Part shown: piece by piece, positions 46,054 to 54,519 of the stretch | Layout of the letters: each line of letters opens with the position of its first letter | Position numbering within the stretch: position 1 is the stretch's first letter | Assembly (NCBI RefSeq): GCF_025061645.1 | Contig: NZ_JANYMP010000041.1 | Location: forward strand, 18,908-82,907 | Reading direction: 5' to 3' | From: Umezawaea endophytica | GTDB lineage: Bacteria; Actinomycetota; Actinomycetes; Mycobacteriales; Pseudonocardiaceae | DNA: 64,000 bases | The notes under the pieces: model-generated | The model's input: only the letters and a program-made list of their open reading frames with translations | Database searches by the model: none | What the model was told of the DNA's origin: nothing | Program-made: the position numbers and the translations under genes

Positions 46054-47646
46054 GGGTCCCACTGCGGGTGGCGTCGGCGAGGGCGGTGGTGACATCGACT
46101 GCTGTGAATCCGGCTCAGTCGAGAGATTGAGGAAACCTGAGTCGCCGTTAAAGACGGCCCCATCGAATTGGGCGGCGCCGTTAAAAATTGTCTTGTCAAA
46201 CCAGGCATTGCGGCCAAAATTTGCATTATCGAATAGGGCTGCACCGACGAAGACGGACCCTGTGAACCCGGCGGTACCTTTGAAAGAAGCATCGTTAAAC
46301 TTGGTGATGCCGTCGAAGTTTGAACCGCCGAACCCGGCGGTACCACTAAAGGTGGCGCGGCCGAATGATACGTCGTTAAACATCGCTCTACCAAACTGCG
46401 TGTTTCCCGTAAACGTGGTCTTGTTGAACTCAGCTGTGCTGGAAAAGGTGGAATTGCCGAATTCGGATGTGCCCGTGAAGGTGGCGCCACTGAATCCGGC
46501 AGTGCCAGCAAAAGCGGCGCCGGTGAACCAGACGTTAGTGGTGAAGTTGGACTCGTTGAACCCGGCAGTGTTGGCGAAGATAGCCTTGTTAAAACCTGCG
46601 TCGCCCGTAAAAGTAACCTTGTTGAACCCGGCGGTGCCTGCGAATTTGGTTCCCGTAAACCAGGCGTTGCTCGCGAACGTGGCCTCGTTGAACCGAGCGA
46701 TGCCGGTGAATACGGCGCCACCGAACCCAGCAGTGCCCACGAAGGTGGCTCCGGTAAATCCTGCAGAACCGATGTGGCAGCCTCGTAGATCAAATTCGAT
46801 GAGGGTTGCGCCAGTCAGGTCTAGTCTCTGGATTCCTGGCCAAAAGCGGAGATTCGTCGACTTTCCGGTGCTATCGTCGAGATCGGGGCGCAGGTGGGAG
46901 GCGAGGATCCGTTGGGCTGTGAGGCGAACTTCGCGTTCTTGGACGCGTTCGCGTTGCTCGGCTATCATTTTTGTGTGCCGCTCTAGGGTGAGCATATCTA
47001 CGTCACCTGGACTCGGCAGATTCGCAGGCTCGTAGGGGGGATCATAGGGCATGCGCAGATAGGCGCAAAGTACGTCGATAATGGTCTGTCGCTGAGCCGG
47101 ATTGTCCTGTGCTAGACGCTCCAGTGCGTACAGAACGCCCAGCCGGACAGGGGCCTTGTCCGAACCCAAATTTTCCACCGACTTGGCGTAGAGCTCAGTT
47201 ACCCGCCGGTCGGCTGCATCCTTTTCCGCGGCGGCAGTGGTTCGTTCGGCGTGTAGTCGAGAATTCTCAGCGACTTGCTCGGCGTGAACTTGGACGCGAT
47301 CGCGTTGTGCAAGTTCCGACTCTCTGTTGCGCAACTCGTCGCGCCGGATGTCAAGTTCTAACTCTTGGGTCCGCTGCCGTCGCGCTGCCAGGTATAACGC
47401 GAACAGGCCGCCACCGCCGACCGCGATCCCTGATGCGACTTTGACCACATCCAATTGTGCGGACGCCAAGTCTTTACCTTGCAATCGCAACCCGTTGACC
47501 CATCGCCACAGAATGATGAATACCAACAGGGACGCGGCGGTAACCCCGAAGGCCACCAGGGGGACGGTCCACTGCGGCAACGCGGTGCGCTTCTCGTGCA
47601 CTCTAGTTGCTGGGTTGACTGGCTGAGCCACGTCGGAGACGGCCAT
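46021..47646 (-). CDS. Pentapeptide-repeat membrane protein, C-terminus rewritten by an IS end
   Basis: 541 residues. Two membrane helices near the N-terminus (TVPLVAFGVTAASLLVFIIL and VVKVASGIAVGGGGLFALYL), a charged coiled-coil-like region (QELELDIRRDELRNRESELA), an EKDAADRRVTELYAKSVENL segment common in actinobacterial pentapeptide proteins, then about 230 residues of pentapeptide-like repeats (AGFTGATFVGTAGFGGAVF and so on) forming a right-handed helix. The last 11 codons (CTCRKPHPC...) are encoded by the TIR of IS copy C, so the native end is lost. Function unknown. Confidence 0.75.
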   Translation of the reverse strand: MAVSDVAQPVNPATRVHEKRTALPQWTVPLVAFGVTAASLLVFIILWRWVNGLRLQGKDLASAQLDVVKVASGIAVGGGGLFALYLAARRQRTQELELDIRRDELRNRESELAQRDRVQVHAEQVAENSRLHAERTTAAAEKDAADRRVTELYAKSVENLGSDKAPVRLGVLYALERLAQDNPAQRQTIIDVLCAYLRMPYDPPYEPANLPSPGDVDMLTLERHTKMIAEQRERVQEREVRLTAQRILASHLRPDLDDSTGKSTNLRFWPGIQRLDLTGATLIEFDLRGCHIGSAGFTGATFVGTAGFGGAVFTGIARFNEATFASNAWFTGTKFAGTAGFNKVTFTGDAGFNKAIFANTAGFNESNFTTNVWFTGAAFAGTAGFSGATFTGTSEFGNSTFSSTAEFNKTTFTGNTQFGRAMFNDVSFGRATFSGTAGFGGSNFDGITKFNDASFKGTAGFTGSVFVGAALFDNANFGRNAWFDKTIFNGAAQFDGAVFNGDSGFLNLSTEPDSQQSMSPPPSPTPPAVGPCTCRKPHPCR

Positions 47647-48114
47647 GTCAGTACAGTCGCCTGGTGTTCACCTAGTGCTACAACCAACTTTGCGTACGCA
47701 AGTGATCACTTTGATCTTCGGTTGCCCCGAGATGCAACGTCGAGGCCCCCTCCAGCGATCAAAGACTAGGTCATGGCTGGTGTTAGACAGTCGTCGAAAT
47801 TCCGCGATCCCAGGTCGAGACTGTGCATGTGATCGTCGAGGCGTTGCTGGGGTAGGTGCTCGGGGCCGATCTCGGTCAGTTGGACGGACTTGCGCAGGTG
47901 TTCTGGGGTCCGCCGACGGGTCGACCGCGTTCCGCATGACCTTCCCGCCCTGCCTCAACTGAGCGGACTTCCCGCCGGGATGCGCGCGGCACGTCGTGGC
48001 AGGCAAGACAGCCGTGGTCCAGATCGGACTGCCCGACGACTGAGGGAGAGGACAGCACCACCCGCTCCGTCGAGCGGGTCTCCACGAACAACGGATCTTG
48101 GGAAAGAGGACGGC
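47647..48114. other. Gap: no gene recognised; hairpin before the WXG100 gene
   Basis: Must contain the promoters of the pentapeptide gene and the WXG100 gene. CCCGCTC-CGTC-GAGCGGG (48061-48078) is a perfect 7-bp hairpin 37 bases before the WXG100 ATG and may be an attenuator or the end of a lost gene. A short in-frame tail ending VVQIGLPDD with stop near 48042 could be such a remnant. Confidence 0.35.
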
Positions 48115-48384
48115 ATGGGTGGTTTCTACGGGATGGACGTCGACGCGATTCGGGCGTTGGCGACCCAGTTGGGCGCAAAGGCGGACGAGATCGACACGAT
48201 CGCCTCCACCCTCAGCGCGCAGATCGACTCGGCGAACTGGGCTGGGCCTGACGCAGACATTTTCCGCGGCGACTGGGCGGCCTCGTACCGCACGCAGCTC
48301 ACCGCGGTGGCGTCAGCTCTGCGGGATGCCGCGACGCGGGCAAACAACAATGCGACCCAGCAGGCGGAGACGTCTGCAGTATGA
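48115..48384 (+). CDS. WXG100 (ESX-type secreted) protein
   Basis: 89 residues, a helical hairpin typical of WXG100 proteins: first helix MDVDAIRALATQLGAKADEI, turn with tryptophan in SANWAGPDAD (WAG in place of WXG), second helix with FRGDWAASYRTQLTAVASAL. Such proteins are type VII secretion substrates or toxin partners. GAAAGAGGA lies 5-6 bases before the ATG. No ESX machinery, LXG toxin or second WXG100 gene is adjacent, so it is an orphan, perhaps cut off by the IS remnants that follow. Confidence 0.8.
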   Translation: MGGFYGMDVDAIRALATQLGAKADEIDTIASTLSAQIDSANWAGPDADIFRGDWAASYRTQLTAVASALRDAATRANNNATQQAETSAV

Positions 48385-48516
48385 CGGCAGCCCGGCCCAC
48401 ATTCCTCATCGGAGCGCGGCCCGGCCCGGACGGCGGGCCTTCCATTTGCGGTGGATCGCCCGGCCACCCACGGTGACGGTCCCGGTGCTGAGCAGTCCGC
48501 CACCGATCGCGAACCC

Positions 48517-48794
48517 TGTGATAGCCGAAAATGCCGTCCGTGCTGGTCAGGCGACATGGTGGTACTCGTTGAGGATGTCACCCAACCGTTGCCGTTGACG
48601 GATGTCCAAGTCGATGATCTGGGCTTGGTCGGTGATCGATGGCGGCAGCGGGTGCAGTGGTCGTGCGTTGGCGATGTCTTGGTGGGGTCGGTGCAAGTTG
48701 TAGAACTGCTCGTACTCCCGCAGCGCGTGCAGTAGATGCTCTTGGTTCCAGATCAGAGTGCGGTCGAGGAGTTCGTGGCGGCAGCTCTTGATCC
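48517..48794 (-). mobile_element. Left-end remnant of the integrase-core IS (copy D)
   Basis: Left end TGTGATAGCCGAAAATGCCG at 48517, then the transposase C-terminus on the minus strand (stop 48547-48549; reads RTLIWNQEHLLHALREYEQF and ends LGDILNEYHHVA). Cut at about 48794 where another left end begins. Confidence 0.8.
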
Positions 48795-48900
48795 TGTGCC
48801 GCTCGAAAAGTCATCGCTGCTGATCAAGCGGCATGTCGACACTCGTTGATGAGTCCGCCGAGGATGCGGGTGCGGAGCACTCCGCGAGTGTCGGGGTCGT
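48795..48900 (-). mobile_element. Left end of a related IS subgroup
   Basis: TGTGCCGCTCGAAAAGTCAT at 48795 followed by a transposase tail ending RILGGLINECRHAA on the minus strand. Homologous to 44488-44600. Only about 100 bases remain. Confidence 0.6.
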
Positions 48901-49237
48901 GTACCGCGGCGGGGTGTCACTGGTCGGCGGGTGGCAATCTGGTCACCAACGACTTCCGCGCGCTGCTGGACGGCGGAATCGGCAACGCAGATCCAGCGGT
49001 GTCGGCGCGAGTACGAAGAATCAGGTCGTAGCGTCAACGGTCTGTGCCCTCACCACGTCGAGCAACGCCAGCGCCTCGGCGTCACGGGATCCCGGCGGCG
49101 CACTGTTGCCGGTCTTGCCGCGTTCGGGCTTGTCCGGCCGGATGCGGTCCGGTTCGCCGGGTGGGTGTTTGACCTCGACGGAGTCGATCAGAACGCGGCG
49201 ACGGGGTTGCCGTGGTGCGACCACGAGCGCGAGCGGG
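48901..49237. other. No supported gene
   Basis: A 67-codon minus-strand frame (49021-49224, containing RRRVLIDSVEVKHPPGEPDR) is protein-like in places but has no recognised family, start signal or homologous neighbour. Probably a scrap of phage or element DNA next to the terminase fragment. Confidence 0.3.
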
Positions 49238-49440
49238 TCAGGTCATCAACTCGGTCATGCCGTGAGTCACGCCCTTGTAGGTCTGCGGCACCGGGTACAT
49301 CGGGACGCCGGTCCGGCGTTTTATGTGTTGCCGGACCGGTTCGCCGGACCATTCGTCGTAGGAGATGTTCGTGACGCGCAGTAGGCCTGTGTCTGCGGTG
49401 ATGTGGTCCTCGATCACGTCGTAGTCGATGACCTCACCGT
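49238..49440 (-). pseudogene. Phage terminase large subunit fragment
   Basis: About 65 codons (DYDVIEDHITADTGLLRVTN, ISYDEWSGEPVRQHIKRRTG, PMYPVPQTYKGVTHGMTELM) resembling the nuclease-domain region of phage terminase large subunits, where YDEWSGEPVRQ and QTYKGMTHGMTELM-like strings occur. No ATPase part exists upstream and the frame before about 49440 is not terminase-like. A prophage scrap. Confidence 0.5.
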
Positions 49441-50062
49441 GCGCACCGCCTACGACGACGAGATCATCGCCGTCGCCACGCTCGTCGGCGCGAAGCTCGG
49501 CCGCCGCGACGCCGACGACCAGCCCGCCCCGACCGAAGCCCCCAGTCAGCATCGGCGCGGAGGCCTAGCGCGCATCCACCAGGTGCTCGACTCGGACCGA
49601 TACACTCGCGTGGATCCAGGAGGTCGATGTGCGGCTGGGCGCGCTGAGTGATGTCGTCACCGCCGCCCTTGCCAGCCAGCGGGCTCGATCACGACGAGCA
49701 CCACCATCGTCATGCTCACCAATCACCACGTCGGCGCTGCTCATGGTTCGCGTTGAATGAACTGCCGCACCTGTGGCTGCATCGTGGCGGTGGAACGCGC
49801 GTTACTTTCGGCAGCCGACCAGTAGGCGCAGCCTCACCGCAGGGAAGGAGACAGTGCTGGTGCGGCACGAGTTCGCCGCGGCTACATGGACGATTATGGC
49901 GTCGACTGCCAACCCCTCGCGCGGACCACTGGATCGACCCACTGCTCCAATCGGGTGACATCACGATGATCGTTTTCACGCCGGAGTTGTTGTCGTGCTC
50001 TTGGATGTGACACCGGCACGGTGCCGGTGAGCGGGTCGAGATCAGGTGGTCGTGTGGAGACG
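49441..50062. other. No supported gene
   Basis: About 620 bases. Short open frames on both strands lack start signals, domains or consistent coding bias. The 3' part must contain the promoter of the sigma operon at 50063. Confidence 0.4.
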
Positions 50063-50293
50063 ATGTTGTGGGTGGTAACACCCCAAGTGCTGGCGCTGCT
50101 AGGGCTGGCGACCCGGTTGTGCTGGCGGACAATACGGGAGCGGGGTCGTCAGAAAACCCTGCGGGAACTCGCGGGTAGCCTCACCAACGGCACCGGCGGT
50201 GCGGTGGAGATCGACGACGTGGACAGGGACGGTAGCCGCTTGCGGGTGCGGGTGGTCGTGACCGGCGCCCCGCGGCGTGGACAACGCCGATGA
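50063..50293 (+). CDS. Small membrane-anchored protein heading an ECF sigma operon
   Basis: 76 residues from ATG 50063 (TGGAGA upstream). One N-terminal helix (MLWVVTPQVLALLGLATRLC) then a basic stretch (WRTIRERGRQKTLREL) and a short beta-like domain (AVEIDDVDRDGSRLRVRVVV). No known family. It overlaps the sigma gene by 4 bases, so it may anchor or modulate that factor. An in-frame GTG at 50021 would add 14 residues. Confidence 0.6.
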   Translation: MLWVVTPQVLALLGLATRLCWRTIRERGRQKTLRELAGSLTNGTGGAVEIDDVDRDGSRLRVRVVVTGAPRRGQRR

Positions 50294-50874
50294 GCGGACC
50301 GGGACAGGATGACCACAGGCGACCTACCCGGTTTTCCGCACCGGCCCCGGACGCCACCCTCAACGTCGCGGGAACGACCGGTGAGTGGGACGCGCAGTTT
50401 GCCGTGTTCTACCGGGAGTGGACGAAACCGCTGGTGGCGTTTCTGATCATGCAGGGTGCGGATGTGGCGCTGGCGGCCGACGTGGTCCAGGAAACCATGG
50501 CCGTGCTCTACCGGCGGTGGCAGGAGGTCGACCATCCCCGTGCTTGGGCGTTCCGCACCGCATCCCAACGGCTGGTGAGGGCGGTGAGCACGGTGCGGGA
50601 GATCCCCACCAACGAGCTGCCGCCGCTGTCCTCGCCGCTACTGCGTGCCAGACCGACGGATATCGAACGCTGGGAACAGCAATACGACGTGGTCGACTTA
50701 ATCGCGCGATTACCACCCCGACAGCGCCAGGTGATGGCTTGGTCCCTGTACGGGCACACCCCCGCAGAGATCGCCGACCAGCTCGGTCTGTCGGGCGACG
50801 CCGTGCGAGCCAACCTTTACCGGGCCCGCATCACTCTCAAAACATGGCTCTCGCGAGGGGAGGGAGACCGGTGA
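50290..50874 (+). CDS. ECF-type RNA polymerase sigma factor
   Basis: 194 residues. Region 2: FAVFYREWTKPLVAFLIMQG, AADVVQETMAVLYRRWQEV, RAWAFRTASQRLVRAV. Region 4: LIARLPPRQRQVMAWSLYGH, TPAEIADQLGLSGDAVRANL. ATG overlaps the upstream small gene and the stop overlaps the GTG of the repeat protein, so all three are one coupled operon. No zinc anti-sigma gene is present; the repeat protein or the small membrane protein may fill that role (inference). Confidence 0.85.
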   Translation: MSGPGQDDHRRPTRFSAPAPDATLNVAGTTGEWDAQFAVFYREWTKPLVAFLIMQGADVALAADVVQETMAVLYRRWQEVDHPRAWAFRTASQRLVRAVSTVREIPTNELPPLSSPLLRARPTDIERWEQQYDVVDLIARLPPRQRQVMAWSLYGHTPAEIADQLGLSGDAVRANLYRARITLKTWLSRGEGDR

Positions 50875-52013
50875 GCGAGCACATCGACGACCCGGAGTTT
50901 GACCGACGCCTCGCCGAGGATCTTATTGCTCTGAACGCGGATCTGGATCAGGTGCTGGATCTGGACGCGGGCTTAGTCGACGCAACCCTGCCCGGCCGCG
51001 CACGGATCTACGCCGAGGACTTGGACCGGGTGTTGGACCTAGACGCGGGCCTGGCCGCCATCCTGCCCACCAACCCGGCGCCGGATACGACGGCTCGACA
51101 CGACCCAGATTCCGAACCGGTCATCTCGCACACGCGCGAGGAGGCCGCGCTGCTTCGCTTCGCCCGCACTCTTGCCTCAATGCCTGCGGTCGACCGGCTC
51201 CACGCCCGCCTCTGGCTGCCCCGAACGGCGCTCTACACGATCCGACTGCTCGTCCGCATCGGCCGTTCGACTCGGGAGGATCTGCGTGTCCGCGCTGTCG
51301 ACCTCGTCCGACTCCTTGCCCACGACGTCGCCTTCGACGACGGCGACGCCCTTGCCGACGCCCTCGACCACGCCCACGGCCTTGCACGCGGCCTCAAACT
51401 CGCCCTTGCCCGCGTCCACACCCACTTCCGTGACCTCGCGGTCGACCTCGACCGCGACCTCTCCCTCGCCCTCGACCGCGCCCGCGTCCACACCCGCGAC
51501 CTTGACCTCGACCTCGCTCTCGCCCTTGACCTTGTTCGCGACCACGACCGCGACCGGGTCCACGACCTCGCTCGCGCCCTCAAAGGCGCCCGTGTCCACA
51601 CCCGAGACCTAGCAGTCGATCTTGACCGCGTCCTTGACCTCGATTACGCCCTTGACCTCGCCCTCGACCTTGACCATCCCCCTGACAAATTTTCCGAGCA
51701 CTCGGTATCGCAGAAGAAGTTCGAGTTTGTCCGTGCCGTAGAGGTGGATCGGGCAGCTACAGACCTGCGAGAGGAGGATCTTCTGGAGGCGGTCGGGATC
51801 ATGGATCGGGTGGTGTCGGACGTGGTGGGAGCCGATCTAGGGAATGCCGATCTGACCGGTATCCCGTTGGGAGGCGTTCGGTGGTCCAGCACGACACGAT
51901 GGCCACCCACCTGGCAGGACTTGGTGTACCTCAACTCGGTGCAGATCGGCCACGACCTGTGGGAGATCAACCAAGGAGGCGTCGACACGGACCACCTCAT
52001 CACGATGACCTGA
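50871..52013 (+). CDS. Leu/Asp-repeat protein co-transcribed with an ECF sigma factor
   Basis: 380 residues from GTG 50871. Two near-identical DLD(Q/R)VLDLDAGL motifs lie in the first 65 residues; a helical domain follows (AALLRFARTLASMPAVDRLH, about 85-170); residues 175-270 are low-complexity repeats built from RVHTRDLAVDLDRVLDLD-like units; the C-terminus has ADLGNADLTGIPLGGVRW and WPPTWQDLVYL, a pentapeptide-like end. Repeats are rich in Asp, Leu, Arg and His with no long homopolymer. I do not recognise a family. Downstream is IS copy B. Confidence 0.65.
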   Translation: MSEHIDDPEFDRRLAEDLIALNADLDQVLDLDAGLVDATLPGRARIYAEDLDRVLDLDAGLAAILPTNPAPDTTARHDPDSEPVISHTREEAALLRFARTLASMPAVDRLHARLWLPRTALYTIRLLVRIGRSTREDLRVRAVDLVRLLAHDVAFDDGDALADALDHAHGLARGLKLALARVHTHFRDLAVDLDRDLSLALDRARVHTRDLDLDLALALDLVRDHDRDRVHDLARALKGARVHTRDLAVDLDRVLDLDYALDLALDLDHPPDKFSEHSVSQKKFEFVRAVEVDRAATDLREEDLLEAVGIMDRVVSDVVGADLGNADLTGIPLGGVRWSSTTRWPPTWQDLVYLNSVQIGHDLWEINQGGVDTDHLITMT

Positions 52014-52079
52014 CCGCATACCGACAACGGCATCGGCTCGACCGGTCGCCGCGATCACCAGACCGGCACACGGCGACGT

Positions 52080-53225
52080 TGTGCTTGCCGAAAACTACGT
52101 TCGTGCTGGTCAGGCGACATGGTGATATTCGTTGAGGATGCCGCCCAGTCGTTGTCGTCGGCGGACGTTCAAGTCAACGAGTTGGGCTTTGTTGGTGATC
52201 GGTGGTGGCAGCGCGTGTAGCGGCCGGTTGTTGGTAATGCCTTGATGAGGCCTGTGGGTGTTGTAGAACTGTTCGTACTCGCGCAGGGCGGGAGTAGATG
52301 CTGGTGGTTCCAGATGAGTGTGCGGTCGAGGAGTTCGCGGCGGCAGCCCTGGATCCAGCGTTTCTTGATCGCGTTCATCCGCGGGATCCGGACACCACTG
52401 GGGACAACCTGGATGCCCGCATCGGCGAGAATGGCGTCGAACAGGCTGGGAACTTTCCGTCGCGATCACGGCGCAGGAACCGCACGGAGCTTCCTGCGCC
52501 GTCGAGGTCCATGACGAGGTTCTTCGCGGCTTGGGTGACCCAGGCTGCGGTTGGGTGGGCGGTGACGCCTAGGACGCGGATGCGGCGGCTGGTGTGTTTG
52601 ATGACCGCGAGTACGTACAGGCGTGTGCCGTTCAGGGTGAAGGTCTCAAAGAAGTCGCAGGCGAACAGAGCACTGGCTTGGGAGCGGAGGAAGGCTGACC
52701 AGGTGGTCAAGGTGCGGTTGTCTGCTGGGTCGATTCCGGCGTCGGTGAGGATCTGCCAGACGGTGGAGGCGGCGATCTTGATCTCGAGTACGAGTAGTTC
52801 GCCGTGGATGCGGCGGTAGCCCCAGGTGGGGCTTTCCCGTGCCAGACGCAGCACCAGGAGCCGGATCGAGCGCACCGTCCGTGGACGACCTGGGCGGTTG
52901 AGTCGGGATGTGGCGGCATGGCGACGCGCGAGGAGATTCCGATGCCAGCGCAGCACCGTTTCCGGGCGCATCAGCAGGTGAAACCGTCGAAGCACTTCCG
53001 TTGGGAGTCGGTGTAGCAGTGCCGCGAGCAATACCCGATCGGCGGGGGGAGAACCGCGGCCGCGCCTTGTCCAGTCGGCGTTCCAGGACCGTGATCTGGT
53101 GTCGCAGCACCAGGATCTCTATGTCCTTGTTCCGGTTGTTCACGGGCAGCAGGCGTAGTAGAGCGAACGCGTTGGTCACGCTGAGGTAGGCCAGCCGAAT
53201 CAGCATGAGGTTTTCGGCAACCACA
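52080..53225 (-). mobile_element. IS copy B (integrase-core transposase, decayed)
   Basis: Ends TGTGCTTGCCGAAAACTACG (52080) and ATGAGGTTTTCGGCAACCACA (to 53225). The right end is shortened by roughly 90 bases compared with copy A, so the transposase start (53206) nearly touches the TIR. 1,146 bases. Confidence 0.85.
52110..53206 (-). pseudogene. Integrase-core transposase of IS copy B, frame-shifted
   Basis: Reads in three frames: MLIRLAYLSVTNAFALLRLL to ERRLDKARPRFSP; then ALLHRLPTEVLRRFHLLMRP through RPGRPRTVRSIRLLVLRLA, ACDFFETFTLNGTRLYVLAV and RRDRDGKF; then HRPHQGITNNRPLHALPP to LGGILNEYHHVA. The DDE acids are present across the fragments, but at least two frameshifts break the protein. 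Confidence 0.85.
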
Positions 53226-53381
53226 GGGTCGACGGCGGTCCTGGACCGCGACTGGAACGACCACTACATGTGGGTGGAGACCCGCCACAAAGGATGGTTG
53301 GCGTTCGAGGTTTATCTCACGCCAGCTGCAGTCGACGTCGTGGAGGTCGAACTGGTGGACGCTGAGGAACTGCTCGCGTAG
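53226..53381 (+). pseudogene. C-terminal fragment of a gene cut by IS copy B
   Basis: Immediately after the IS end an open frame reads TAVLDRDWNDHYMWVETRHK, GWLAFEVYLTPAAVDVVEVE and ends LVDAEELLA with TAG 53379-53381. The composition is protein-like and there is no start. No matching 5' part is visible on the other side of the IS (before 52080). Confidence 0.45.
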
Positions 53382-54009
53382 GGACCACCGTCCAACTTGT
53401 ACTCATACACCTATTGTTCCCCCGCGTTCGGGCCGGTGCCGAGGTTCGACGCCCTGGGGCGTGTATGAGCTGCAGCAGCTCGTCCGAGGCTGACCAACGT
53501 GGTGACCAGGCTGACGAAGATCGAGCAGCAGGTACCCGCCGGTGTCTTGGCTCGTCTTCAGAAAGCCAACCGCGCCGAGGCCATCCGACGCGGCGAAGCC
53601 GCCCGCGACGTGTCACGAGCTCGCACAGAAGCGGAGAGTAGACAGTTTCGTCAGGGACTTGTCCTGCGCATCGCGCAGTGTGCGGATGCGCTGCCCGGAC
53701 GTCTGCCCATTCGGAGCTGCAGCCGCGTGGGGTTGAGCCCGTCGCGCACGGGCAGCGGACGCGGCGGCACGCCGGTCACGGTAGCGGCGCACGGTGGCGC
53801 CGCGGGGGGCTGGCACCTGTCAGCACGCTTCTCGCTGCTTGCTCTCCTGCTCCGAACGCGGCCGAGCATCGCATCGTGTTCGAACCACCGAGCCAAAGGC
53901 TCTCGTGGTGATCAGCAGCCACGCGGAGAAAGGCTTGGTGACGAACTGGCCATCTCGGCGGTGCGCTACTGCTTGTTACATCACCTCCTCCGAGTGCGAT
54001 GTTCCGACT
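53382..54009. other. No supported gene
   Basis: About 630 bases. A short helical plus-strand stretch (VTRLTKIEQQVPAGVLARLQ, RAEAIRRGEAARDVSRARTE, 53502-53640) looks protein-like but runs into a different composition and has no start or family. The rest shows no signal; it must hold the promoter of the gene at 54010. Confidence 0.35.
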
Positions 54010-54354
54010 ATGACCAAGAGCCGTGTGGCAGTAGTCGTGACTTGCCTGGCAGTGGCAGCACTGGGGGTGTGGCTGGCAGTGGCGACCTGGGATCAGGCGA
54101 ACAAGACGGCGGTTATCGCATCGGCACTGGCCGCAGTCGCCGCCGTGGGAGTTGCTGTGTGGGCGGGTTTCCGTTCCGGTGGTAGTAGGTCCGGCCTCGT
54201 TGCAAGGAACACCGGCAACGCGACAGCAGGGCCCGGTGGTCGCGCGAACACGGGAGTGCGCGGTGCGGGCAAGCCGAGGTCCGCAGAGGCGCGTCGTACG
54301 GGTGACGCGCGTGCGGGTCGGGACGGCGATGCCAACAGCGGCGTGGAGGGTTGA
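54010..54354 (+). CDS. Small two-helix membrane protein with TGxA-type repeats
   Basis: 114 residues from ATG 54010. Two membrane helices (VAVVVTCLAVAALGVWLAVA and AVIASALAAVAAVGVAVWAG) precede a Gly/Ala/Asn/Thr-rich tail with repeats NTGNATAGPGGRANTGV and RTGDARAGRDGDANSGV. The same kind of motif (NSGEAHASEGGVAVTG) opens the large NTPase encoded 165 bases downstream, suggesting that the two assemble through this segment. Function unknown; it could be a membrane effector or anchor. Confidence 0.6.
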   Translation: MTKSRVAVVVTCLAVAALGVWLAVATWDQANKTAVIASALAAVAAVGVAVWAGFRSGGSRSGLVARNTGNATAGPGGRANTGVRGAGKPRSAEARRTGDARAGRDGDANSGVEG

Positions 54355-54519
54355 GCGTTCATGGCCGTTGATGCTCAGCCGTTCCATGTGGAGGCCGGTG
54401 TTCGACGGTAGTCGAATCGCGGTTCTCGGCTCCGTAAAGGCGCATGGTTTAAGCATGTGGAACCTAAATTTAATGACCTGTTCGGTCCGTAACCCTCGCT
54501 TAGAAAGAACGGATTTTCG

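Noticed and set aside
46127..47035. 302-residue plus-strand frame opposite the pentapeptide gene
   Set aside because: Its apparent periodicity is the reverse reading of the pentapeptide repeats.
50871..52013. Possible CRISPR-like or tandem DNA repeat array
   Set aside because: The repeats are irregular, in frame and encode a Leu/Asp-rich protein; there are no constant repeats with unique spacers and no cas genes.
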